Source of the DNA: an uncultured Bacteroidota bacterium
GTDB taxonomy: Bacteria; Bacteroidota; Bacteroidia; B-17B0; Aurantibacillaceae
DNA length: 64,000 nucleotides
Assembly: GCA_937873155.1 (NCBI GenBank)
Contig: CALMVZ010000026.1
Location: 1 to 64,000, forward strand
Direction: 5' to 3'
Part shown: piece after piece, positions 52,486-62,257 of the stretch
How the letters are laid out: every line of letters starts with the position of its first letter
Numbering within the stretch: the stretch's first letter is position 1
The notes under the pieces: generated by a model
Databases searched by the model: none
What the model was told of the DNA's origin: nothing
What the model saw: the letters and a program-made list of their open reading frames with translations, nothing else
Translations under genes and position numbers: made by a program

Positions 52486-53310
52486 TTACAATTTTAATTG
52501 GTAACCAAGAATTAAAATCGCCTCAAAAGCCCAAAATTTGTGACTAGCTTTCCCATAACCTTTTCCTTGTGTGATAGCGTTTATATAATTAGCATAAGCA
52601 GCTTTCCCTGTAAATTCAATAAATCCATTTTTAAGAAACTCTGCGCGAATGCCTGCTTCAACCCCTCCAATGATCCCCGAAATTTTCCACTCGTTATTAA
52701 TTCTATTTCCGAATATCGTAACATCCGTGCGCGGATAAACAATACCAAATCCCGGCTTCAATATTAATCCGATATTATTTTTTTTATTTTCAGTTTCGAT
52801 CAATTTCCAGCGTTTTATAAAATTTATCATCCAAAAATTAGCACCGTCAGTATGCTCAAAATGCAGAAATGTATCTGGATCGAGGATTGTGTCCTTATCA
52901 AAATATTCACCATTAATTTGTCCTTTCACTCTCACTTTTTGATAATCGGTAACTACATATTTTGCATGATCATAGTTTAACTCAATACCAATATTTTTTT
53001 TACGTTTAAAATAATATCCGATCCTGAAACCGAATTGAGGTATTGTGATATTAATCACATCTTTGATCCGGTCAAAATCCGGCCTGTCTTTTGCTGTGGC
53101 ATCATACACTGTAAAATCGTAGGTGTACACTTTACCATTGATAGTTTGAGGATTATTATTTTGTAAACGAATATCGCTTTTGCTATACCAATCTCTGTTG
53201 TAGCCCCAGCCAAAATAGAAACTGCCTTTTTCATTGTCTTGAGAAAAGCAAAGGTTAAATAGGGCAAGAAGAAAAAATATCAATGAATAACTTTTTTGCA
53301 TAATTTTCAA
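52486..53310 (-). CDS. Outer-membrane beta-barrel protein
   Basis: 274 residues. Signal peptide 4-23. Alternating amphipathic strands with aromatic ends (GSFYFGWGYNRDWYS, FGFRIGYYFKRKKNIGIELNYDHA, IEFTGKAAYANYI, LILGYQLKL) fit an 8-12-stranded barrel. Function unknown. It is not a TolC/CusC-type outer-membrane factor, so it does not supply the exit duct for the RND pump further on. Confidence 0.65.
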   Translation of the reverse strand: MKIMQKSYSLIFFLLALFNLCFSQDNEKGSFYFGWGYNRDWYSKSDIRLQNNNPQTINGKVYTYDFTVYDATAKDRPDFDRIKDVINITIPQFGFRIGYYFKRKKNIGIELNYDHAKYVVTDYQKVRVKGQINGEYFDKDTILDPDTFLHFEHTDGANFWMINFIKRWKLIETENKKNNIGLILKPGFGIVYPRTDVTIFGNRINNEWKISGIIGGVEAGIRAEFLKNGFIEFTGKAAYANYINAITQGKGYGKASHKFWAFEAILILGYQLKL

Positions 53311-53362
53311 TTAAATACAAGTTTTTAATATTGAATCTCTATTTTGCTTTCTCATTTGTCAT

Positions 53363-56300
53363 TCAATTAGTTTTTGCATCACCCGGAATTTCTTCAGGTA
53401 GTTTTGACCCTTTTCCAAGTGATATTTTTGGGTTATCATAGGTTCCGGAGACGTTAAATGGAACTTTTAATTTTTCAATCGGCAACAATTCTACTTTGAT
53501 CTGATAACTAATAGGACCGTGAATATCGGTTACCCCTTCAATTTCGGTATGAAAACCTGAAACCTTAACTGAAAAGGGTTTTAAATAAAGTCTGTTGTTT
53601 TTTATTTCGGTTATTAAGGTAAACTCTTTTAAATGGGGATCTTTCATTTCCTTTTTATGTGCGGCTTTTCCTAATTCGTCAAACAGTTTCATGCCGTTTA
53701 TTTTTGCATCGGCAATTTTTAGTTCGCCACCACCTACAATGGTTTCAACCTTTGGATTCATTTTGTTATCCAGTTCGCCACTGATCTTATAGTTGATCGA
53801 AAATATACCCTCGGTTTCAGCGGCAGCGGGGGCGAGTTCTCTTATTAATTTTAGTCCTTTATATGCCTTCTGAATATCCAACTTTTGAATATCGAGATCA
53901 AAATCAAAAAGCGGATGATTAATATCACGCGTATCGTATTTACCACCTACGTAAAAGAGCGCGTTCAAAGTATTAAAACCTGTTTGTGTAAGTGACAAAA
54001 CTCCATCTTTTATTCGTAACTCCCCTTTCATGTTCTTTATCTCCATATCTTCATACCTCACGAACTTTAAATCTGAATCAAAATCAAAATCTATTGTCGT
54101 TGGCACCTTCCATATTTCCGATGATTTTGCTGGCTCCTTGGCGGTGCCGGTGAATAATTCTTTCCACTCATTTAAATCAAGAGTATCGGCATCAAGCTTA
54201 AGGTTTGCTTCAACAAGGTCGCCATCATCTTTAAAGAAACAGAAATAATCTTTCAACTGCCCACTGACCTGAAAGCAACTTTTTCCGCAGTCCATATCCA
54301 CATTTTTCAAAATGATTGCCTGTGGCGTTAAAGCTATAATGCCGCTCTTAATTTCTATTGATTTAGGAAGGTAATCTGTTTTTATAAAAAGGTTTTTTAA
54401 AGAAAGGGTACCATTGGCTTTGGTTTTTTCATAATTACCTTTTTCAAGGTCGCTAAGAGTGCCTTTAACACTTAAGTCGCTTTCAACCGATCCTGTTAAG
54501 GTGGTTTTTTCCAACGGATAGATTTTAGTGAGTTTTCCTAAATCCAGAAGCCCCTCAATTTTCAAATCATAAGCGAAGTCTTTGAAGTCTTTTATTATTC
54601 CGGTCATTTTAAATTGATCCCCTTCCAGTTCAAACTTAAAATCATCTAATAAAAGTTTTGAATCCGCTATCAATCCGGTTGTGTTTGTAAACTTAATGCC
54701 GAGGTTCACGTTTTCTAAGGGTTTCGGATAATTAGAAGTTTTAATCATGGCTTTTTTTACAATTATCGTTGCTTCCGTTTTCGGAAAAATTCCTGTCGTG
54801 GAATTATACATGCCTTTTAATACTGCATCTATTGTTAACGCGCCTTTCATATCTAACCCATCTATAGGATAAAATTTCTTTATATCTTCCAAGTGCATTT
54901 CTGCTTTAACATATCCATCAATTATTGGGTTTACCAGACCTTTGATTTTTATACCGCCTTTCACTGGGTCGTCGCCCATTAAAAGTGATAATTTACTTAT
55001 AGCTATTTCTGCATCTTCTAAGTGCCCCTGTGTTGTGTGGCCAATGCTATGGAAATTGATCTGAGAGATTGCTTCCGGCAATGAATCATATTTAAAATAA
55101 CCATTTGCAATGTCAATGTCAAAATGCATGCGGGGCAGATTCATTTTGCCGCCAATAGAGTTATACTTTCCTTCTGCTTTTATATCGAAAGTAATTTCAC
55201 CATTGGCATCAATACCCATTATCGGATAAACTTTCAAAACTTCATCAATATGAATAGAACCTTTTAATGAAGCATCAATTTCAGAATTTTTTAATCCGTG
55301 AATGTGAGCGTGTCCTTGAATAATATGTTCTTTCAATTGGCAGTACAAAGTATCGAGTTTAATTTGTGTAGAATCAATCAAGCCTTTTGTGTTAAGCACG
55401 GCTAAATCGAGATGAATATTTTTAATAGCGTCGGGAATAGTATCAACTTTAAAGGAACCGTCGCTGATCTCAAGGCTTGCAAGAAATTGAGGGGTCGTAT
55501 CTGTTCCGGGCACATAATATCCGACTGCGAAGCCATCCAGTTTAACTTGACCTTCTGTTTCGATTCCGGCCATATCTTTTCTGAAAAATGATGCCAGTGA
55601 AAGAATGTCCTTAAGTTCGCTTTTAGGAGAGCTAAATTTGAAATCAACTCTCACGCGATCTTCCTTTGGTTCTATTTCACCTTTAGCGGCAAAGGATAAA
55701 CTATTAATTGTGATTTCGCTTTCTTTAAGGGTGTATTTATTTTGTTTTGAATTAACGGTAAGCAGAGTAGTAATTCCAATCTTTTTATCTTTAAAATAAT
55801 TCTTACCATCAAGTTTTAATGATGAGTTGGTTATTGTCATGCGTACATCCATATCAAATGTTTCCGGACCAATTTCTCCTTTGCCCTTAAAATTAAAGTC
55901 ATCCAATACAAATGTGGAATTGTTTTGATGATCAGTATAGGATACGTATGCCTTATTTATTTCGATGTCCCTAACATGCACGCTCAGCGAAGAGGAATCG
56001 GCTGTTGTAACTGTGTCGCATTTTAGTGTAAGAAAATTAGTTTGTCCGGCTTCGCTAACCCACGCATTGATCACCGGTTTATTGAATTGAAGTTTAATGA
56101 TATTGATGTGGCTATCCCGCAAATATTCAAGGGCATCGATTACCACGATGACTTCCTTTCCCTTTATAAGTGTATCTTTTTTGGTTTCTTTATCGGTTAT
56201 AAGCACATCATCTAACAAGATCGTGAAATCCGGAAAGTTTCGCCAGATTGAAATGTCGAGATGCGCGAAAGACACGTCGCTGACTATCTGGGCCTTAATT

Positions 56301-56410
56301 TCTTTTAAAGTAATTTCTTCGATCTTTTCATGGAATAGTTGCGGAGCAAAAGAAATAAAAATCACCAGTAGAATTAAAACCGACACAAATAATTTTAGAA
56401 ACCTTTTCAT
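53363..56410 (-). CDS. AsmA-like / TamB-related outer-membrane biogenesis protein
   Basis: 1015 residues. N-terminal TM helix (about 5-22). The remainder is a repetitive beta-rich AsmA/DUF3971-type structure with repeats such as LIDSTQIKLDTLYCQL and FHTEIEGVTDIHGPI (near the C-terminus). These proteins form long hydrophobic-groove bridges across the periplasm that carry lipids or assist membrane protein insertion. It is placed 92 bases downstream of the RND adaptor on the same strand. Confidence 0.75.
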   Translation of the reverse strand: MKRFLKLFVSVLILLVIFISFAPQLFHEKIEEITLKEIKAQIVSDVSFAHLDISIWRNFPDFTILLDDVLITDKETKKDTLIKGKEVIVVIDALEYLRDSHINIIKLQFNKPVINAWVSEAGQTNFLTLKCDTVTTADSSSLSVHVRDIEINKAYVSYTDHQNNSTFVLDDFNFKGKGEIGPETFDMDVRMTITNSSLKLDGKNYFKDKKIGITTLLTVNSKQNKYTLKESEITINSLSFAAKGEIEPKEDRVRVDFKFSSPKSELKDILSLASFFRKDMAGIETEGQVKLDGFAVGYYVPGTDTTPQFLASLEISDGSFKVDTIPDAIKNIHLDLAVLNTKGLIDSTQIKLDTLYCQLKEHIIQGHAHIHGLKNSEIDASLKGSIHIDEVLKVYPIMGIDANGEITFDIKAEGKYNSIGGKMNLPRMHFDIDIANGYFKYDSLPEAISQINFHSIGHTTQGHLEDAEIAISKLSLLMGDDPVKGGIKIKGLVNPIIDGYVKAEMHLEDIKKFYPIDGLDMKGALTIDAVLKGMYNSTTGIFPKTEATIIVKKAMIKTSNYPKPLENVNLGIKFTNTTGLIADSKLLLDDFKFELEGDQFKMTGIIKDFKDFAYDLKIEGLLDLGKLTKIYPLEKTTLTGSVESDLSVKGTLSDLEKGNYEKTKANGTLSLKNLFIKTDYLPKSIEIKSGIIALTPQAIILKNVDMDCGKSCFQVSGQLKDYFCFFKDDGDLVEANLKLDADTLDLNEWKELFTGTAKEPAKSSEIWKVPTTIDFDFDSDLKFVRYEDMEIKNMKGELRIKDGVLSLTQTGFNTLNALFYVGGKYDTRDINHPLFDFDLDIQKLDIQKAYKGLKLIRELAPAAAETEGIFSINYKISGELDNKMNPKVETIVGGGELKIADAKINGMKLFDELGKAAHKKEMKDPHLKEFTLITEIKNNRLYLKPFSVKVSGFHTEIEGVTDIHGPISYQIKVELLPIEKLKVPFNVSGTYDNPKISLGKGSKLPEEIPGDAKTN

Positions 56411-56502
56411 TATCTATTTCAAATTTTTTATTTTAATATCCTTTTTGTAAATGTAAGAAAAGCTTTTAATGGTTAAGGCATTATAATAATTTGAGTTAAT
56501 AA

Positions 56503-57783
56503 TTATTTTTTTGCTTCTTCTCCCTCTCCACAGCAGCCCACGGTTTCACCGCTTTTTAACTGTGACATCAAAAAATATGCACCCTTTACAACTACTATAT
56601 TCGAATTTGATATTTCTTCAAGAGGTATGATACCTACATAACCGTTAGCTGAAGCGGTTGTTTTCACTTCAACCATTTTGTAAGAAAGCGATATGCTGTC
56701 CCGACTCATTTCAGTTTTAGGAACGGTTTCCCTTGCAGCTTTTATGGTTGCGTTAGGATTAGTACACCATTCATCAGTAGCCATAAAAACGTATTGCTTT
56801 TGCCCGGTGCGAATAACGGCATCAACAGGAATGGATTTTGAATCGTTATCGGCTATACTGATACTGGCATTCACAAACATCCCGGGTATGAGGTTGTGTT
56901 TTTGGTTGTCTTTAATTTCCGCTCTTACAGAAATCGTTTTAGTTTCATTGTCAACACTTTTCCCCATAGTGAAAATCTCACCTTCAATTTCCTGAGTGCT
57001 TTGGTTGGGCAAGCTTATATATATTTTTTGACCGTTATGCACCTTAATAATATCTTTTTCAAAAATTTTCAAATGAACAATGAGATGGCCGATATCCGTT
57101 ACATCAAATAATTCTTTATTAGGTTCGGCATAAGCGCCCAAGCTGATGTTAAGATGGCTGATATATCCTTCTATTGGAGCTTTTAATGCTATTGTTCTTA
57201 TAATTTGGCCTTTATCAAGATCATCTGTTGAGATGGAAAGCATGGATAGTTGATTTTCAAGTGAAGCTACATTACCCTTTTCTGTTTTATACTTGGATTC
57301 CGTTTCTTGAAATATTTTTCCTGAAGCGGCATTGTGCTCAAATAATTCTTTTTGTCGCTGGTATTCTTTTTCAAGAAATAAAAAATTGTTTTTACCCGCA
57401 ATGTATTCTTGTTGTAATTTGATAAAATCCGGATGCTCAAGTGTTATTACCGTTTGACCTTTTTTTACGAAATCACCTTCCTGCACCTGCACAGATTTTA
57501 CAACGCCACCGATATAAGTGGAAACTTCGGCAAAGTTTTGAGGAGGCACTTCAATATAGCCCGATGCCTTAATAGTTTCAGGAAGTTTTTTAGTTTCCAT
57601 ATAGCCTAACTTTATCCCTGCATTTTTAAACTGCGCCTCAGTGATTGTAACTGCTGTAACAACAGAATCTGTTTCTGGTTTCGGATTTTCTGCTGCTTTA
57701 TTAGTTTCTTTTTCTCCACAGCTTACCAATGTTATAGCTGCAATAAAAAGTAAAGCATTTAGTTTGATTATGAAAGTTTTCAT
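56503..57783 (-). CDS. RND efflux periplasmic adaptor (HlyD family)
   Basis: 426 residues. Lipoprotein signal with LVSC (Cys22). Beta-barrel and lipoyl domains (YIEVPPQNFAEVSTYIGGVVKSVQVQEGDFVKKG), a coiled-coil hairpin (about 130-190) and the return lipoyl half with IALKAPIEGYISHL. The C-terminal membrane-proximal domain contains GMFVNASISI. A Cys pair with acid residues ends the protein (VGCCGEGEEAKK) and may bind metal. It forms the pump with the gene at 57808; there are 24 bases between them. No outer-membrane factor gene lies beside it. Confidence 0.86.
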   Translation of the reverse strand: MKTFIIKLNALLFIAAITLVSCGEKETNKAAENPKPETDSVVTAVTITEAQFKNAGIKLGYMETKKLPETIKASGYIEVPPQNFAEVSTYIGGVVKSVQVQEGDFVKKGQTVITLEHPDFIKLQQEYIAGKNNFLFLEKEYQRQKELFEHNAASGKIFQETESKYKTEKGNVASLENQLSMLSISTDDLDKGQIIRTIALKAPIEGYISHLNISLGAYAEPNKELFDVTDIGHLIVHLKIFEKDIIKVHNGQKIYISLPNQSTQEIEGEIFTMGKSVDNETKTISVRAEIKDNQKHNLIPGMFVNASISIADNDSKSIPVDAVIRTGQKQYVFMATDEWCTNPNATIKAARETVPKTEMSRDSISLSYKMVEVKTTASANGYVGIIPLEEISNSNIVVVKGAYFLMSQLKSGETVGCCGEGEEAKK

Positions 57784-57807
57784 TTTTTTAATTTTAATTT
57801 GTTACCA

Positions 57808-60800
57808 TTAAATAGTTTCAACATTAGTGGGTGTATTTCTTTTTTCCTTTCCTGAAAACAAAGCATAAAGCACCGGTAATACAATAAGCGTTAATAATGT
57901 TGCAGTAATTAATCCGCCAATAACTACCGTAGCCAGTGGTTTTTGTACTTCAGCCCCTGCACCGTTTGAAAAAGCCATTGGGATAAACCCTAGCGATGCA
58001 ACTGCTGCTGTCATTATAACAGGCCGTAGCCGATGTTTCGTTCCCTGCCGTACCCGTTCGTAAACATCTATCATGCCTTCTTTTTTCAGGCGGTTAAATT
58101 CGGCTATTAAAACAATTCCGTTTAGAACTGCTACACCAAACAAAGCAATAAATCCTACACCCGCTGAAATACTGAATGGCATATCACGCCACCATAATGC
58201 AAGCACACCACCAATGGCAGAAAGAGGAACAGCGGTAAATATCATCAGAGTTTGACTAAAGGATGTAAACGTAAAATACAGAAGTGTAAGAATAAGAAGC
58301 AGAGCTATTGGAACAGTAATGCTTAACCGCTTATTGGCTTCAATCAAATTTTTAAACTGACCTCCGTATGTAGTATAGTAACCCGCCGGAAGCACAAGTT
58401 GCCCATCTAATTTTTCCTGTATTTCTTTTACCACTGATAAAACATCCCGGTTACGAACGTTAAGTCCAAGTGTTACTCTTCGTCTTCCATCATCTCTTGA
58501 AATCTGCATGGGACCTTCTTCATATTGGATATCAGCTAATTCATTTAATGGAATTTGTCCTCCTGAAGGAAGCTGTACAAGCAATGATTGCACATTTTTA
58601 ATATCGCTGCGCAATTCTTTTTCAAGACGAACTACCATATCAAATCTACGGTCACCTTCAAATACCACGCCTGCCACTTCTCCGGCAAAAGCCGTTTTGA
58701 GCACGCGATTAATATCTTTTATATTAAGCCCAAACTGTGAGATCTTAGCCCTGTTATAATTTACACTAATTTGCGGTAAGCCCGTTACCTGTTCAGCCCT
58801 TAAGTCAGCCACGCCTTCAATGTTTTCAATTAGGCGCAGGGCTTCTTTAGCTTCTTCTGAAAGCAGGTTCAGATCTTCGCCATATATTTTTATAGCTACA
58901 TCCGAACGTACCCCCGTCATCAGCTCATTAAAACGTAACTGTACAGGTTGTGATATTTCCATGCTTATCCCTGGCATTGTTTTTAATTCACTTTTTATCA
59001 TGTCTGCCATCTCCTCTCTTGTTTTAGCAGTTGTCCATTCGCTCTTATCCTTCAGCACTACAATTATATCTGCTACTTCAACTGACATAGGATCTGTTGG
59101 TATTTCAGCAGCACCGATTCTTGAAACTACTTCTATTACTTCAGGAAAATTCTTTTTAAGTTTTTTTTCAAGTTGAGTTAGAATATTAATATTCTGAGAG
59201 AGGGAACTGCCCGCCATTATTCTTGTGTTGATGGCAAGATCTCCTTCTTCAAGAGTAGGTATGAATTCACCACCAAGCTGTTTAAATACAAACATACTTG
59301 CTATAAAAAGTAAAACAGCGGTAATAATAATGCCATATTTTCTTTTGAGTGCAAAATTAATAACAGGGGTATATATCCATTGGCAGGCATCTATTATGCG
59401 GTCTGAAATATTTCGTTTGTGTGTGGTGCGCTTGCTGAGAAAAAGTGCAGACATCATTGGCACATAGGTTAAAGAAAGGAGGAAGGCTCCGAAGATAGCA
59501 AAGCCTACCGTTTGTGCCATTGGTGTGAACATCTTGCCTTCAATGCCTGTAAGAGTTAAAATTGGTAAATACACAATAAGAATAATGAGTTCACCAAATG
59601 ATGCTGATGTACGAATGCGTGAAGATGCCTGGTATACCTCATTATTCATCTGATCTTGTGATAATTTTTTTATTCCGTTATGGTGATGTGTGCTCATACT
59701 TATTCGATGCACAATGCTTTCGACAATAATCACTGCTCCATCCACAATTAACCCAAAATCAATAGCGCCTAAACTCATGAGGTTTCCGCTTACCCCGAAA
59801 AGGTTCATCATACAAATGGCAAAAAGCATACACAGAGGAATCATAGAAGCCACCACTATGCCTGCCCTGAAATTACCCAACAGCAAAACAAGAATAAATA
59901 TTACAATAAGCGCTCCTTCAATTAAATTAGTCGTAACAGTATTTATTGCCCGATTTACCAGCTTGCTTCTGTCAAGAAATGGTTCAATGACTACTCCTTC
60001 GGGAAGCGATTTTTGAATAAGCTCAACTTTTTCTTTCACCCGTTCGGTTACCTCTGCCGAGTTCTGGCCCTTCAACATCATTACAACTCCTACAACTACT
60101 TCTCCCTCGCTATTTCGGGTAGCAGCTCCATAACGTATAGCACTTCCGTATTGCACTTTCGCAATATCCTTAATTAGAACCGGGGTTCCACTATTGTTTT
60201 TTACAACAATATCTGTTATTTCTTCAAGGCTTTTCACCATTCCAACACCACGAATGAAATACGAGCTGGTGCTTTTCTCAATATAACTCCCTCCTGTATT
60301 TTCATTATTATTTTCAAGTGCTTCAAACACTTCTTGAACGGTTACATTCATTGATTTAAGCCTGTCGGTATTAATAGCCACTTCGTATTGTTTCAAATGT
60401 CCGCCAAGCGTATTTATTTCTGCAACTCCCGGCACTCCAAGCAAAGCCCGTCTGATAATCCAATCTTGAATAGTACGTAATTCCATATCGGAATAAGCGG
60501 AATCATATCCGGGTTTGGTATGTACGACATACTGATAAATATCACTCAGGCCGGTTGATACCGGAGCCAGTTCTGGTGTTCCAACGCCTTTTGGAATATT
60601 TTCTTCCGCCTGCTTTAGCCGTTCATTAATCATCTGCCGTGCTTTGTAAATATCCACTTCATCTTTAAAAACGATTGTAATAACGGATAGACCCAATCGG
60701 GATATCGAACGGAATTCGATCATGTCAGGCAAGTTTAAGCAGGCAAACTCAATTGGAGCTGTAACATATTGCTCAACTTCCTGTCCGGCAAGAGTGGGGG

Positions 60801-60957
60801 CCACAGTAATAACCTGCACCTGATTATTAGTTATATCAGGAACAGCGTCGATACGTAGCTGCGAGAGCGAATATACTCCCCATACTGCCATTGCAATAAC
60901 AAATATGCCTATAACGAATTTGTTATAAATTGAAAATCGAATGATTTTATCTAACAT
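57808..60957 (-). CDS. czcA: Heavy-metal efflux RND transporter (CzcA-type)
   Basis: 1049 residues, standard for HME-RND pumps: 12 TM helices with two large periplasmic loops, N-terminus MLDKIIRFSIYNKFVIGIF. TM4 has the triad D400, D406, E413 (DFGLIVDGAVIIVES), the DFG...DGA...E type known for Zn/Co/Cd (HME1/HME2) pumps. Copper pumps (CusA) have A-I-G and DAA here. The exporter moves cations from the periplasm out, driven by protons. It is paired with the adaptor at 56503; the third partner (TolC-type) is absent from the visible operon and may lie elsewhere. Confidence 0.88.
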   Translation of the reverse strand: MLDKIIRFSIYNKFVIGIFVIAMAVWGVYSLSQLRIDAVPDITNNQVQVITVAPTLAGQEVEQYVTAPIEFACLNLPDMIEFRSISRLGLSVITIVFKDEVDIYKARQMINERLKQAEENIPKGVGTPELAPVSTGLSDIYQYVVHTKPGYDSAYSDMELRTIQDWIIRRALLGVPGVAEINTLGGHLKQYEVAINTDRLKSMNVTVQEVFEALENNNENTGGSYIEKSTSSYFIRGVGMVKSLEEITDIVVKNNSGTPVLIKDIAKVQYGSAIRYGAATRNSEGEVVVGVVMMLKGQNSAEVTERVKEKVELIQKSLPEGVVIEPFLDRSKLVNRAINTVTTNLIEGALIVIFILVLLLGNFRAGIVVASMIPLCMLFAICMMNLFGVSGNLMSLGAIDFGLIVDGAVIIVESIVHRISMSTHHHNGIKKLSQDQMNNEVYQASSRIRTSASFGELIILIVYLPILTLTGIEGKMFTPMAQTVGFAIFGAFLLSLTYVPMMSALFLSKRTTHKRNISDRIIDACQWIYTPVINFALKRKYGIIITAVLLFIASMFVFKQLGGEFIPTLEEGDLAINTRIMAGSSLSQNINILTQLEKKLKKNFPEVIEVVSRIGAAEIPTDPMSVEVADIIVVLKDKSEWTTAKTREEMADMIKSELKTMPGISMEISQPVQLRFNELMTGVRSDVAIKIYGEDLNLLSEEAKEALRLIENIEGVADLRAEQVTGLPQISVNYNRAKISQFGLNIKDINRVLKTAFAGEVAGVVFEGDRRFDMVVRLEKELRSDIKNVQSLLVQLPSGGQIPLNELADIQYEEGPMQISRDDGRRRVTLGLNVRNRDVLSVVKEIQEKLDGQLVLPAGYYTTYGGQFKNLIEANKRLSITVPIALLLILTLLYFTFTSFSQTLMIFTAVPLSAIGGVLALWWRDMPFSISAGVGFIALFGVAVLNGIVLIAEFNRLKKEGMIDVYERVRQGTKHRLRPVIMTAAVASLGFIPMAFSNGAGAEVQKPLATVVIGGLITATLLTLIVLPVLYALFSGKEKRNTPTNVETI

Positions 60958-61145
60958 TTTTTGTCTTTAAATTATTGTATGTGTTTTCCTGAAGATAAAA
61001 TGGAGAATATTCCATAAGGGAATGTACCAAATCCAATATAGATGATTCGATCTTTAACAAACCAAACCACCCATACAGAATTAAGATTTATTTCTCTGCT
61101 TGTGTTCAGAGCAAAGATGCCTTATAGAATAGCCCCACTTTTTAG

Positions 61146-61364
61146 TTAGCGATGTTCAAATGCTTCGCAGTCAGGATGCTCTTTACAATCCATATCCTTA
61201 GCGCATTTTTCGTGCGCTTCGCATATAGGATGTTCAGGACAATCTTCGGAGATAGGACAATTTTTTAAATGAGCCTCACAGATTTCAAAACGTTTTGAAT
61301 CATTTTTGCAGGCAGAAAAGGTGATTACACCCAGAATTATAACAGAAAGAAATATTGTTTTCAT
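61146..61364 (-). CDS. Lipoprotein with six-residue Cys repeats
   Basis: 72 residues. Signal peptide with lipobox FSAC (C19). The mature part has Cys at 29, then exactly every six residues at 36, 42, 48, 54, 60 and 66, mostly in C-x-x-H (CEAH, CPEH, CKEH) settings rich in Glu and Asp. This looks like a metal-binding repeat. The gene sits just upstream of the CzcA-type pump, so the protein may sequester metal at the membrane. The family is not recognised. Confidence 0.6.
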   Translation of the reverse strand: MKTIFLSVIILGVITFSACKNDSKRFEICEAHLKNCPISEDCPEHPICEAHEKCAKDMDCKEHPDCEAFEHR

Positions 61365-61453
61365 TTTTTATTTTTTTTGAGATTAAATAATTTTTTAATT
61401 TGTTAAAGTATAACTTAGAACTCGTTTAGCTAACGATTATGTTGGCCAAAATA

Positions 61454-61759
61454 TCAGGAAATTTTAGGCGGTTGCCAAACAGAAATAATTACCGAAGGCA
61501 GGATAGATACAGAATAATCAATGTTCTGTATTCTGCTTTCAAAAAGGTAAGTCAGGTAAGACGATTGTGGATGAGTGGCGAATATCGAACAACAATCACA
61601 AGAGTTTAATGGGTTGCATCCGCTACAATCATCATGAGAGGGTTTATCACCTGCCGGAGTACAGCATGAATTTTTCTTAGTTTCAATGAATTGCTTTGTA
61701 CATGGGGTCACGCACAAAAAAAGGAAATAGAATAAAATTAAAAGACTCAAAAATCTCAT
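61454..61759 (-). CDS. Cys-rich small protein (DUF6660-like)
   Basis: 101 residues. A signal-like N-terminus (LLILFYFLFLCVTPC). A Cys cluster at about 32-60: CCTPAGDKPSHDDCSGCNPLNSCDCC. The C-terminal tail ends WQPPKIS. This matches the DUF6660 pattern that accompanies metal-efflux genes in Bacteroidota. Probably a periplasmic metal binder or sensor. Confidence 0.6.
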   Translation of the reverse strand: MRFLSLLILFYFLFLCVTPCTKQFIETKKNSCCTPAGDKPSHDDCSGCNPLNSCDCCSIFATHPQSSYLTYLFESRIQNIDYSVSILPSVIISVWQPPKIS

Positions 61760-61849
61760 ACTACGAATATAAGCATTAAAATTTCATTCTTTGTATTCTC
61801 ATGGCTATAGTGTACCCCATAATTCAAAATTGTTTTCATGTTTTATTTA

Positions 61850-62218
61850 TTATTGAACTATAATAGTACCTTGTTCTTGTTGATTTGAATGGTATCTACA
61901 ATAGAAACTATAGGTTCCGGCATCATTAAATGTATGCAGAAAAGAGTCCTCGTTTTTTATCTTCCCACTATCGAATAAACCTGTGCTTGAAGTTATAGAA
62001 TGGTTTGCATTATCTTTATTGGTAAACGTAATTGTTGTTCCTTTTTTTACAGCTAGCGATGTGGGACTAAAAGTTTTGTAAAGAAGGAAAATTTCGTTTT
62101 CACCGGGCGTTCCGATATTTTGCTTTTTACAAGAAATAGCTGTTATCAAAATGAGACCAACACAAGCTGAGATAAATGTTGATACTGTTATTCGGTACAT
62201 ATTTTTTTTAAGTGTCAT
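61850..62218 (-). CDS. Cupredoxin-like lipoprotein
   Basis: 122 residues. Signal with lipobox AISC (C30). Plastocyanin/azurin fold: ANHSITSSTG carries ligand H73, and GTYSFYCRYH carries C107 and H110. The usual axial Met, five residues after the second His, is E115; Q113, Q114 and Q116 flank it, as in stellacyanin-like sites where Gln is axial. It may bind copper, or may not bind it well. Neighbours are metal-efflux genes. Confidence 0.75.
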   Translation of the reverse strand: MTLKKNMYRITVSTFISACVGLILITAISCKKQNIGTPGENEIFLLYKTFSPTSLAVKKGTTITFTNKDNANHSITSSTGLFDSGKIKNEDSFLHTFNDAGTYSFYCRYHSNQQEQGTIIVQ

Positions 62219-62257
62219 AATTTTTTGAATTTTAATTAGGTGTTTAACGTTATTTAT

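Noticed and set aside
52486-53310. Outer-membrane factor for the RND pump
   Set aside because: The protein is 274 aa with an all-strand pattern and lacks the long TolC coiled-coil helices.
57808-60957. Assignment as copper pump CusA
   Set aside because: The TM4 triad is DFG...DGA...E (D400, D406, E413), as in Zn/Co/Cd pumps; CusA-type pumps have a different segment here.
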